A DNA stretch of 19,127 nucleotides from Aquincola sp. (lineage in GTDB: Bacteria; Pseudomonadota; Gammaproteobacteria; Burkholderiales; Burkholderiaceae_C). Both the position numbers and the translations under genes were made by a program. The stretch covers positions 1 to 19,127 of the forward strand of contig JAOUIM010000019.1 of the NCBI GenBank assembly GCA_029884035.1, given 5' to 3'. Position 1 is the first letter of the stretch; each line of letters starts with the position of its first letter. Under the pieces are notes generated by a model. That model did no database searches. It saw nothing but the letters and a program-made list of their open reading frames with translations, and was not told the origin of the DNA. Shown piece after piece: positions 6,908-15,184 of the stretch.

Positions 6908-7195
6908 TCAGTGGTCGTGCAGGTCAGTGCCGAAGAACGTGCGGCGCACCCAGTCACCCACCGGACGCAGCGAGTCGAGGAACGAATCGGGCTCGCCCTC
7001 TCGTTCGAGGACAAGTCCCCGATCGCTCAGCATCTGGAGGAACTGGCGCACTTCGACTTTGGATGCGCCGCTGGACATCACCAGGCTGCTCGTCGACATG
7101 TAGCGATGCGACATGTCGCTCAACATGCGGCGATACACCGTGCGGTGGTACGGTGCTGCGAGTTCGGGCCAGGCCGCCAGCTTGTATTCCTTCAT
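6908..7195 (-). CDS. Small conserved-looking hypothetical protein
   Basis: Predicted 95-residue soluble protein, beginning MKEYKLAAWPELAAPYHRT and ending FFGTDLHDH. The ATG (complement of 7193-7195) is preceded by AGGGA at a good distance, favouring this start over longer versions of the frame that run back into tsaD. The central region, MSSGASKVEVRQFLQMLSDRGLVLERE (with short flanks), looks like a small helix-turn-helix or winged-helix unit: helix, turn, recognition-like helix, then a charged wing. A C-terminal segment WVRRTFFGT follows. I do not recognise a named family. It faces fdx (convergent, 23 bp apart) and is divergent from tsaD. A DNA-binding or adaptor role is possible but unproven. 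Confidence 0.75.
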   Translation of the reverse strand: MKEYKLAAWPELAAPYHRTVYRRMLSDMSHRYMSTSSLVMSSGASKVEVRQFLQMLSDRGLVLEREGEPDSFLDSLRPVGDWVRRTFFGTDLHDH

Positions 7196-7290
7196 GTCCC
7201 TATGAGCGGTCCGTAACGGCAATGGCCCGCACTCTGTTGATGCCCAAGCGTAACCGCCTGGGGCAGGCCGAGCCAAGGACTTTGGGAGTG

Positions 7291-7309
7291 GTCGAAGGTA
7301 TTTTTCGAC
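7291..7309. repeat. Inverted repeat in the divergent promoter region
   Basis: GTCGAA-GGTATTT-TTCGAC is a perfect 6 bp inverted repeat with a 7-nt centre, in a relatively AT-rich patch between the 95-residue gene (starts 7195, minus) and tsaD (starts 7379, plus). Its position suits an operator shared by two divergent promoters. It could equally be a chance hairpin. Confidence 0.3.
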
Positions 7310-7345
7310 AGTCACGTGTGAGTTTTTGCAAGCGCCGTGGTGCAG

Positions 7346-7372
7346 TTCACATCGGCGTGTCCTGACTACACT
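7346..7372 (+). promoter_or_regulatory. Possible tsaD promoter
   Basis: TTCACA at 7346-7351 and TACACT at 7367-7372 resemble -35 and -10 boxes, with a short 15 bp spacer. The -10 box lies only 6 bp before the tsaD ATG, so transcription from it would start at or next to the start codon. No Shine-Dalgarno sequence is visible upstream of that ATG, consistent with leaderless translation. Confidence 0.35.
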
Positions 7373-7378
7373 GCCCCG

Positions 7379-8440
7379 ATGCTGGTGCTGGGTATCGAGT
7401 CGTCCTGCGACGAGACGGGAGTCGCGTTGGTGCAGTGCGGCGACACGCCGCAGCCGCAGTTGCTGGCGCACGCGCTCCACAGTCAAGTGGCGATGCACCA
7501 CGCCTTTGGCGGCGTGGTGCCCGAACTGGCATCGCGCGACCACATCCGCCGTGTCGTGCCACTTGCACGCGAGGTGCTCGAACGGGCGCGTCTCGAACTG
7601 GGCGATGTTGACCTCGTGGCCTACACGCGGGGACCCGGCTTGGCGGGCGCCCTGTTGGTAGGCGCCGGCGTGGCCTGCGGTCTCGGGGCTGCGCTGCAAC
7701 GGCCCCTTCTGGGTGTGCACCACCTTGAAGGGCACCTCCTGTCTGCGTTCCTCTCGAGCGATCCGCCGCAGTTTCCGTTCGTGGCGTTGCTCGTTTCTGG
7801 CGGGCACACGCAGCTGATGTATGCCCGCGGTGTGGGCGACTACGCATTGCTCGGCGAGACGATCGACGATGCCGCGGGTGAAGCGTTCGACAAGAGTGCC
7901 AAGCTGCTTGGTCTCGGCTATCCGGGCGGGCCTGCGCTGGCCCATCTGGCGCAGCGTGGCGATGCAGCAGGATTCGCGCTGCCGCGCCCCATGCTGCACA
8001 CCCCGGATCTCGACTTCTCCTTCGCCGGCCTCAAGACCGCAGTCCTGACCCAGGTCCGGCGCAAGGAGGGCAGCGCCTGCGACGCGTGGCGTGCCGACCT
8101 CGCCGCGGCCACACAGGAGGCGATCGTCGACGTTCTGGTGTCCAAGTCGATGCGAGCGCTGCGCGATACCGGCCTATCGCGCCTCGTCGTCGCGGGTGGC
8201 GTGGGCGCCAATTCGCGACTGCGAGAACGGCTTGATGCCGCCTGCAGCCGGGCGCGCACCCGCGTCCACTATCCCGAGCTTCCATTGTGCAGCGACAACG
8301 GCGCGATGATCGCGCTGGCTGCCGCGATGCGGGTCGAGGCTGGTGTCGCATCGCCGCGACGCGACCTCACCTTCGATGTCAAGCCACGCTGGGCGATGCA
8401 CGAACTGAACTCGACCGAGGACCACGGCAGTGCGGCCTGA
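7379..8440 (+). CDS. tsaD: tRNA t6A threonylcarbamoyltransferase subunit TsaD
   Basis: Predicted 353-residue subunit that, with TsaB and TsaE, transfers the threonylcarbamoyl group to A37 of ANN-decoding tRNAs. The N-terminus MLVLGIESSCDETGVAL is the family signature. The metal-binding motif H-L-E-G-H gives His115 and His119. Further family blocks are FPFVALLVSGGHTQL, GETIDDAAGEAFDKSAKLLGLGYPGG (position about 160-185), DFSFAGLKTAV, VVAGGVGANSRLR and the metal-binding Asp in CSDNGAMIA. Length is slightly above E. coli TsaD (337). The ATG at 7379 is chosen over one at 7337 because the family starts at this motif. It is divergent from the 95-residue gene. No neighbour encodes TsaB, TsaC or TsaE. 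Confidence 0.96.
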   Translation: MLVLGIESSCDETGVALVQCGDTPQPQLLAHALHSQVAMHHAFGGVVPELASRDHIRRVVPLAREVLERARLELGDVDLVAYTRGPGLAGALLVGAGVACGLGAALQRPLLGVHHLEGHLLSAFLSSDPPQFPFVALLVSGGHTQLMYARGVGDYALLGETIDDAAGEAFDKSAKLLGLGYPGGPALAHLAQRGDAAGFALPRPMLHTPDLDFSFAGLKTAVLTQVRRKEGSACDAWRADLAAATQEAIVDVLVSKSMRALRDTGLSRLVVAGGVGANSRLRERLDAACSRARTRVHYPELPLCSDNGAMIALAAAMRVEAGVASPRRDLTFDVKPRWAMHELNSTEDHGSAA

Positions 8441-8620
8441 GCCTTGCGATGTCGGCCAGGTCCGCGGCGCGACGCACGCTGCCCCGCGGGTGCGGGCGGG
8501 AATGCCAGTTCGGCCATCGGGCGCTGCGGTAGGCAGGGTGCTGGTGCTGGTCTGGCGGCATCTTCCGCCGGGGCGGGGACTTCGAAGCGGTCGATGCGGC
8601 GTTCTGCGCGCGGTCTCGAG
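8441..8620. other. Spacer between tsaD and the aminotransferase gene
   Basis: This 180 bp spacer has no supported gene. It contains a small hairpin, CCCGC-GGGT-GCGGG at 8483-8496, without a following T run. The aminotransferase frame is open through the whole spacer, and the opposite strand also has open frames, but none resembles a protein family. The hairpin may be a weak 3' end for tsaD mRNA. Confidence 0.3.
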
Positions 8621-9883
8621 ATGCCTCACGCCAGCCGCCTGGCGCAGTGGGACGGAGCGCGCGACATGATGCGCCCAGCGATCGCTGCACTGCCCGGCTC
8701 GCAGATCCGTGAGGTCGCCAACGCCGGCATCGGCCGGCCGGGCGTGCTGGCGTTCTGGTTCGGCGAGAGCGACGAGATCACGCCCGCTGCCGTGCGCGAA
8801 GCGGCCGCCGAATCGCTCGCGCGTGGCGAGACGTTCTACTCGCACAACCTTGGGCTCATGGAACTGCGTCGGGCCATCGCCGACTACGCGAGCGGTCTGC
8901 ACCGGCCGGTGGACGCCGCGCGCGTTGCCGTGACGTCCTCGGGGGTCAACGCGCTGATGCTGGCGATGCAACTGCTCGCCGGGCCCGGCGACCGAGTGGC
9001 CGTCGTCGTGCCGGTGTGGCCCAACCTGCCCGCGCAGCCCGCGATCCTGGGGGCGGACGTGCGGCGCGTGCCGTTGGTGTCAAGGCAGGGAGCCTGGACG
9101 CTCGACCTGCAGCGCCTGCTGGAGGCAGTCACGCCGACGACCCGTGTGCTCCTGGTCAACGCGCCGAACAATCCGACGGGATGGACCCTCGCACGCGAGG
9201 AACAGCAGGCGATCCTCGACCACTGCCGCCGCACGGGCACGTGGATCGTCGCCGACGAGGTCTACGAGCGGCTGTGGTATGGCGCGGTCGCACCGTCGCC
9301 CACCGAGTCCGCCACCACACGAGGGGTGAACGCAGAAGGCGCGCCGCAGCCCCAACGTGCCGCGCCGAGCTTCCTGGACCTCGCCGATCCGGACGACCGC
9401 CTCGTGGTGGCACACAGCTTCTCGAAGAGTTTCCTGATGACGGGCTGGCGGCTGGGCTGGCTGGTGCTGCCGCCGGCGTGCGTCGAGCCCATCGGCAAGC
9501 TGATCGAGTTCAACACGTCCTGCGCCCCGGTGTTCGTCCAGCGCGGTGCGCTCGCTGCCCTTGACCTGGGCGATGCATTCGTCGTGCCGTTGGTCGAGCG
9601 GCTCCGCCAGTGCCGCGACCGGCTGGTCGCGGGCCTGTCGACGCTCCCTCGGGTTCGCGTCGCCGCGCCCCATGGCGGCATGTACGCCTTCCTGCAGGTC
9701 GAGGGTCAGACCGATTCGCTCTCGTTTGCCAAACAGCTGGTGACGCGGCATGGGCTGGGTCTGGCACCCGGTGCGGCATTCGGGGCGGAGGCCGAAGGCT
9801 GGTTGCGCTGGTGCTTCGCCTCGAAGGACCCCAGCCGCCTCGAGGAGGGCCTTGCCCGGCTGGCCTGGGCTCTCGACGTATAA
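8621..9883 (+). CDS. PLP-dependent aminotransferase, fold type I (class I/II)
   Basis: Predicted 420-residue aspartate-aminotransferase-like enzyme; amino donor and acceptor are unknown. PLP site residues are visible: NAPNNPTGW (Asn184), ADEVYERLWY (Asp212, Tyr215), the Schiff-base Lys269 in HSFSKSFLMTGWRLGW and Arg396 in GWLRWCFA for the substrate carboxylate. Between Tyr220 and about 250 lies a polar, Ala/Pro-rich insertion (from GAVAPSPTES to QPQRAAPSFLD) where many relatives have a short loop. The start is uncertain: 8621 gives MPHASRLAQWDGARD, resembling relatives, but 8594, 8666 and 8669 are in frame and none has a strong ribosome-binding site. Its stop codon overlaps the rpsO -10 box. 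Confidence 0.88.
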   Translation: MPHASRLAQWDGARDMMRPAIAALPGSQIREVANAGIGRPGVLAFWFGESDEITPAAVREAAAESLARGETFYSHNLGLMELRRAIADYASGLHRPVDAARVAVTSSGVNALMLAMQLLAGPGDRVAVVVPVWPNLPAQPAILGADVRRVPLVSRQGAWTLDLQRLLEAVTPTTRVLLVNAPNNPTGWTLAREEQQAILDHCRRTGTWIVADEVYERLWYGAVAPSPTESATTRGVNAEGAPQPQRAAPSFLDLADPDDRLVVAHSFSKSFLMTGWRLGWLVLPPACVEPIGKLIEFNTSCAPVFVQRGALAALDLGDAFVVPLVERLRQCRDRLVAGLSTLPRVRVAAPHGGMYAFLQVEGQTDSLSFAKQLVTRHGLGLAPGAAFGAEAEGWLRWCFASKDPSRLEEGLARLAWALDV

Positions 9884-9884
9884 T
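9879..9884 (+). promoter_or_regulatory. -10 box of the rpsO promoter
   Basis: A perfect TATAAT, rare in DNA this GC-rich, overlaps the TAA stop of the aminotransferase gene. A -35 box is not obvious: TTGCCC at 9852-9857 is 21 bp away, too far. Transcription would begin at about 9890-9892, giving a leader of roughly 138 nt before the rpsO start codon. Confidence 0.6.
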
Positions 9885-9889
9885 CCTCC

Positions 9890-10028
9890 GTTCTCGCGCC
9901 GGCGTGCCGGTGGGGAAAACCAGCACGGCGTGGGTCGGTTTCACCTGCGTCCGCAAGTCGAACCGGAAACCGATGGCGCCGCGCAACGTGGTGGCTGGCG
10001 GTTTCCACGAACCCGGAAACTCGCGCAC
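9890..10028 (+). promoter_or_regulatory. Structured rpsO 5' leader, candidate S15 autoregulatory RNA
   Basis: The leader contains four related arms: A, TCGGTTTC 9935-9942; B, GGAAACCGA 9965-9973; C, CGGTTTCC 9999-10006; D, GGAAAC 10015-10020. A pairs with B over 8 bp and C with D over 6 bp (8-nt loop). B pairs with C over 8 bp instead, which would release D. D holds the only purine-rich, Shine-Dalgarno-like bases (GGA at 10015-10017, 11 nt before the ATG). An upstream hairpin, CGCCGG-CGTG-CCGGTG at 9897-9912, is independent. The two folds are mutually exclusive, as expected of a translational switch. S15 is known to regulate its own mRNA through unrelated leader structures in several bacteria; that S15 binds here is inference. 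Confidence 0.45.
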
Positions 10029-10298
10029 ATGTCGCTCAACACCACCGCAAAGGCCGAGATCGTCAAGGCCAACGCCCGAGGCGCCTCCGACACTGGCAGC
10101 CCCGAAGTGCAAGTCGCGCTGCTCACCGCACGCATCAACGAACTCACGCCGCACTTCAAGACCCACGCCAAGGACCATCACGGCCGGCGCGGGCTGTTGA
10201 AGCTCGTCAACCAGCGCAAGCGTCTTCTGACCTACCTGAAGGACAAGGATGCCGACCGCTATACCGCGCTGATCCAGAAGTTGGGTCTGAGAAAGTAG
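10029..10298 (+). CDS. rpsO: 30S ribosomal protein S15
   Basis: Predicted 89-residue primary 16S rRNA-binding protein of the small-subunit platform. The sequence is typical along its full length: MSLNTTAKAEIVKANARG at the start, DTGSPEVQVALLTARINELT (20-39), the rRNA-binding HFKTHAKDHHGRRGLLKLV (42-60) and a basic C-terminus ending QKLGLRK. Length equals E. coli S15 counting the initiator methionine. The ATG at 10029 is fixed by the family N-terminus, although the frame is open far upstream. The Shine-Dalgarno is weak and lies within a possible hairpin. pnp follows after a 175 bp structured spacer, the same rpsO-pnp order as in E. coli. Confidence 0.97.
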   Translation: MSLNTTAKAEIVKANARGASDTGSPEVQVALLTARINELTPHFKTHAKDHHGRRGLLKLVNQRKRLLTYLKDKDADRYTALIQKLGLRK

Positions 10299-10307
10299 AC
10301 GGGCGGT

Positions 10308-10324
10308 GGGGCGTCCCGCGCCCC
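10308..10324 (+). terminator. Hairpin just after rpsO
   Basis: GGGGCG-TCCCG-CGCCCC forms a 6 bp all-GC stem with a 5-nt loop, beginning 9 bases after the rpsO stop. There is no T run after it, so full termination is unlikely. It may cap the 3' end of rpsO mRNA after processing or partly attenuate readthrough into pnp. Confidence 0.35.
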
Positions 10325-10363
10325 GTCGTCGTCCCCGGAGTCCGCAAGCCCGATGCGCTGCTC

Positions 10364-10409
10364 ATGTCATTCCAACGCCGCTCCGCCGCGAGCCGCACTG
10401 GAATGGCAT
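10364..10409 (+). promoter_or_regulatory. Long imperfect hairpin in the pnp leader, candidate RNase III site
   Basis: The arms ATGTCATTCCA (10364-10374) and TGGAATGGCAT (10399-10409) pair over 11 bp with one G-U. Inside, G77-C78 pairs with G95-C96 (10377-10378 with 10395-10396), and GCTC at 10380-10383 pairs with GAGC at 10390-10393, closing a 6-nt loop. That gives about 17 bp broken only by a 2x2 and a 1x1 mismatch. In E. coli the pnp leader forms a long duplex cut by RNase III, the first step of PNPase autoregulation. This hairpin occupies the equivalent position; cleavage is inference. Confidence 0.5.
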
Positions 10410-10437
10410 CCCGCCGACGGCTCGCTGCTCCGCCACC

Positions 10438-10456
10438 GGGGGCATTGATCGCCCCC
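10438..10456 (+). promoter_or_regulatory. GC hairpin next to the pnp ribosome-binding site
   Basis: GGGGGC-ATTGATC-GCCCCC is a 6 bp all-GC stem with a 7-nt loop. It ends 7 nt before the AGGAG ribosome-binding site (10464-10468) of pnp. It would lie directly at the ribosome landing site and could set translation efficiency or mark the 5' boundary of processed pnp mRNA. Confidence 0.4.
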
Positions 10457-10473
10457 ACCAAGCAGGAGACACC

Positions 10474-12759
<2,286 letters not shown>

Positions 12760-12780
12760 CGCGAGGAACGGCCGCCAGCG

Positions 12781-13758
12781 ATGCGCGCGATCGAGATCAG
12801 CCGCTATGGCGCCCCGGAGGTGCTGCGCGAGACTTCGCGACCGGATCCGGTTCCGGGTGCGGGCGAGGTGCTGATTCGCGTCGCCGCAGCGGGCGTGAAC
12901 CGACCCGACGTGCTGCAGCGCAGAGGCCTGTACCCGATGCCACCGGGCGTGTCGGACCTGCCCGGGCTCGAAGTGGCGGGCACGCTGGTTGGCGGCGACA
13001 TCGCGGCCACGGGCCTGAAGCAGGGCGATCGCGTGTGCGCGCTGGTGGCCGGCGGCGGCTATGCCGAACTTTGCGCCGCGCCTGCGCCACAGGTGCTCCC
13101 GGTCCCGCATGGGCTGACCGATATCGAAGCCGCGAGCCTGCCCGAAACCTTCTTCACCGTGTGGCAGAACGTCTTCCACATCGCCGGCCTGAAAGCCGGC
13201 GAGTGGCTGCTGGTGCAGGGCGGATCGAGCGGGATCGGCGTTGCGGCCATCCAGATGGCGAAGGCTTTCGGGGCGACGGTCATCGTGACCGCGGGCAGCG
13301 CCGACAAGTGCGCCGCGTGCGTGGCGCTCGGCGCCGACCATGCGTTGAACTACCGGACGCAGGACTTCGCGGCAGAGGTCGAACGGCTGACTGCCGGGCG
13401 TGGCGTCGACGTCGTGCTCGACATGGTCGCTGGCGAGTACGTGGCACGCGAGGTGAAGTGCCTGGCCAACGACGGTCGCATCGCGATCATCGCGGTGCAA
13501 GGTGGCACGACGAGCACGGTGGATGTCGGTGCCGTGCTGCGCAAGCGCCTCGCGATCACCGGCTCGACACTGCGCCCGCGCAGCGTCGCCTACAAAGGCG
13601 AACTCGCAAGGGCACTGCGCGAGCGGGTGTGGCCGCTCGTCGAGGCCGGCCGCATCAAGCCCGTGATCCATCAGGTGTTTCCCGCGGCGCAAGCGGCCCA
13701 GGCGCATGCGCTGATGGAGGCGAGCACCCACGTGGGCAAGATCGTCCTCACATGGTGA
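12781..13758 (+). CDS. NAD(P)H:quinone oxidoreductase, PIG3-like (zinc-free MDR)
   Basis: Predicted 325-residue medium-chain dehydrogenase/reductase that probably reduces quinones with NADPH. The N-terminal GroES-like domain reads MRAIEISRYGAPEVL and GVNRPDVLQRRGLYPMPPG; it lacks the zinc-ligand pattern of alcohol dehydrogenases. The Rossmann fold has the nucleotide loop VQGGSSGIGVAAIQMAKA (about 145-162). The ending HVGKIVLTW is typical. YPMPPG and the following DLPGLEVAG point to the PIG3 (TP53I3-like) branch. GAGG at 12763-12766 is rather far (14 nt) from the ATG at 12781. It lies 21 bp after pnp and 10 bp before tpiA, so it is probably co-transcribed with both. The physiological substrate cannot be read from sequence. 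Confidence 0.9.
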   Translation: MRAIEISRYGAPEVLRETSRPDPVPGAGEVLIRVAAAGVNRPDVLQRRGLYPMPPGVSDLPGLEVAGTLVGGDIAATGLKQGDRVCALVAGGGYAELCAAPAPQVLPVPHGLTDIEAASLPETFFTVWQNVFHIAGLKAGEWLLVQGGSSGIGVAAIQMAKAFGATVIVTAGSADKCAACVALGADHALNYRTQDFAAEVERLTAGRGVDVVLDMVAGEYVAREVKCLANDGRIAIIAVQGGTTSTVDVGAVLRKRLAITGSTLRPRSVAYKGELARALRERVWPLVEAGRIKPVIHQVFPAAQAAQAHALMEASTHVGKIVLTW

Positions 13759-13768
13759 AGAGGCCGTC

Positions 13769-14512
13769 ATGACGCGCAAGCCACTGATCGTCGGCAACTG
13801 GAAGATGCATGGCAGCCACGCGGCCAACGCCGAACTGCTCGCGGGCATCGTGGGCGGCCGGCCGTACCTGGCCGACGTCGCGGTGTGTGTGCCGTTCCCG
13901 TACCTGTCGGAAGCGGCGGTCGCGCTGGCCGCCACCGACATCCGCTGGGGTGCGCAGGATTGCTCGGCCCACGAGCAAGGTGCCTACACCGGCGAAGTGT
14001 CCGCCGCGATGCTGCAGGAATTCGGCTGCCGCTATGTGATCGTCGGCCACAGCGAGCGCCGCCAGTACCACGCCGAGAGCGACCAGCTCGTGGCCGACAA
14101 GGCCAAGGCCGCGCTCGGCCGGGGTGTCACGCCGGTCGTGTGTGTCGGCGAGACGCTGGCGCAGCGCGAGGCGGGGCAGACCGAGGCGGTGGTCAAGCGC
14201 CAGTTGTCGGCGGTGATCCACACGCTGGCGCATTGCGCCGGCGAAATGGTCGTGGCCTATGAGCCGGTATGGGCCATCGGCACCGGAAAGACGGCCACCC
14301 CCGAGCAGGCGCAGGCGGTGCACGCGTTGCTGCGCGCCCAGCTGGCCGCGGCCACGCCCCGAGCGGCGGACATGAAGATCCTCTACGGCGGCAGTGTCAA
14401 GCCCGACAACGCGGCGCAGCTGTTCTCACAAGCCGATATCGATGGCGGCCTCGTCGGCGGGGCGTCGCTGAAGGCCGCCGACTTCGTCGCCATTTGCCGC
14501 GCGGCATCCTGA
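13769..14512 (+). CDS. tpiA: Triosephosphate isomerase
   Basis: Predicted 247-residue glycolytic/gluconeogenic enzyme interconverting dihydroxyacetone phosphate and glyceraldehyde 3-phosphate. It is a complete TIM barrel: Asn10 and Lys12 in VGNWKMHGS, electrophile His94 in IVGHSERR, catalytic base Glu165 in AYEPVWAIGTGK, with loop 6 directly after it, and phosphate-binding YGGSVKPDN and GGLVGGASLK. Length is normal for bacteria. GAAGAGG at 13757-13763 overlaps the preceding stop and serves the ATG at 13769. The tpiA-secG order is seen in many proteobacteria. Confidence 0.97.
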   Translation: MTRKPLIVGNWKMHGSHAANAELLAGIVGGRPYLADVAVCVPFPYLSEAAVALAATDIRWGAQDCSAHEQGAYTGEVSAAMLQEFGCRYVIVGHSERRQYHAESDQLVADKAKAALGRGVTPVVCVGETLAQREAGQTEAVVKRQLSAVIHTLAHCAGEMVVAYEPVWAIGTGKTATPEQAQAVHALLRAQLAAATPRAADMKILYGGSVKPDNAAQLFSQADIDGGLVGGASLKAADFVAICRAAS

Positions 14513-14540
14513 ACCCCATCATCAAGCACTAGACAACAAC

Positions 14541-14951
14541 ATGCAGATCGTCTGGAACCTCGTCCTGGCCGTGCAGATCATCAGCGCGATCGCGATGATC
14601 GGCCTCGTGCTCGTGCAGCACGGCAAGGGCGCCGACATGGGCGCTTCGTTCGGCAGTGGCGCCTCGGGCAGCCTGTTCGGTGCCAGTGGCAGCGCCAATT
14701 TCCTCTCGCGCATGACCTCGGCATGCGCGACGGTGTTCTTCGCCTGCACGCTGGCTCTGGCCTATTTCGGTCACGCGGCAGCCACTCGACCCGAAAGCAC
14801 GAGCGTGTTCGAGCGCGCAGGGGCGGCCGCGGCCAGTGCGCCGGCGGCCTCGGCATCGGCGCCTTTGGCCCAGATTCCGACCGCGCCGGCACCCGCGGCG
14901 AGCCCTGCGCAAGCGGCGAGCGAAGCGCCGTCGGCCCCTCAGAAACCCTGA
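14541..14951 (+). CDS. secG: Preprotein translocase subunit SecG
   Basis: Predicted 136-residue inner-membrane protein of the SecYEG channel, which assists SecA-driven export. Two membrane segments are visible, at about 5-25 (WNLVLAVQIISAIAMIGLVL) and 55-78 (CATVFFACTLALAYF), joined by the conserved loop LVQHGKGADMGASFGSG then SLFGASGSANFLSR. About 55 residues after the second segment form an Ala/Pro/Ser-rich tail of low complexity, common in this family in Burkholderiales as far as I recall. No clear Shine-Dalgarno is seen before the ATG at 14541; the gene is 28 bp after tpiA and is probably read from the same transcript. Confidence 0.95.
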   Translation: MQIVWNLVLAVQIISAIAMIGLVLVQHGKGADMGASFGSGASGSLFGASGSANFLSRMTSACATVFFACTLALAYFGHAAATRPESTSVFERAGAAAASAPAASASAPLAQIPTAPAPAASPAQAASEAPSAPQKP

Positions 14952-14952
14952 G
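14938..14952 (+). terminator. Weak hairpin at the end of secG
   Basis: CTCAG-AAACC-CTGAG gives a 5 bp stem spanning the secG stop codon, followed by CTTTACCCTTT, an interrupted T-rich stretch. It resembles a weak intrinsic terminator. It is immediately followed by the possible tRNA promoter, a sensible place for a transcript boundary. Confidence 0.3.
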
Positions 14953-14962
14953 CTTTACCCTT

Positions 14963-14968
14963 TAGAAT
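14963..14968 (+). promoter_or_regulatory. -10 box for tRNA-Leu and possibly nuo
   Basis: TAGAAT in the context TTTAGAATCTGCGG is a good -10 element in a locally AT-rich patch 65 bp before the tRNA. No clear -35 hexamer is found at 16-18 bp. Transcription would start near 14975, leaving about 60 nt of 5' leader to be trimmed from the tRNA. Confidence 0.45.
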
Positions 14969-15033
14969 CTGCGGCTGTCCGGAGCGCCATCCTCAAGCCA
15001 TCCGGATCACGGGCCTGCGAGGGCTCGGCGACC

Positions 15034-15118
15034 GCCGACGTGGTGAAATTGGTAGACACGCTATCTTGAGGGGGTAGTGGCGAAAGCTGTGCGAGTTCGA
15101 GTCTCGCCGTCGGCACCA
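15034..15118 (+). tRNA. tRNA-Leu (anticodon GAG)
   Basis: An 85-base class II tRNA with encoded CCA end. The acceptor arms GCCGACG and CGTCGGC pair perfectly, followed by discriminator A15115 and CCA at 15116-15118. The D arm contains TTGGTAGACAC. The anticodon stem CTATC/GGTAG (one T-G pair) encloses loop TTGAGGG with anticodon GAG at 15068-15070, reading CUC and CUU. A variable arm around GGCGAAAGCT and a T arm with GTTCGAGTC follow. It resembles E. coli leuU, which also lies after secG. nuoA starts 66 bp downstream without an obvious terminator in between. Confidence 0.96.
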
Positions 15119-15133
15119 GAACCGTCCTGCCAC

Positions 15134-15148
15134 GGCTCCCCGTGAGCC
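15134..15148 (+). other. Small hairpin between tRNA-Leu and nuoA
   Basis: GGCTC-CCCGT-GAGCC gives a 5 bp stem with a 5-nt loop, 15 bp after the tRNA CCA end. It lacks a T run, so it is unlikely to stop transcription. It may cap the nuo mRNA after the tRNA is cut away. Confidence 0.25.
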
Positions 15149-15184
15149 CCAACCAAGACTGCGCCCCGCGAACACGACGACGAC

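Noticed and set aside
7196..7999. Long N-terminal extension of the minus-strand 95-residue protein into tsaD
   Set aside because: The extension is antisense to tsaD with no motif, while the ATG at 7195 has a good AGGGA ribosome-binding site.
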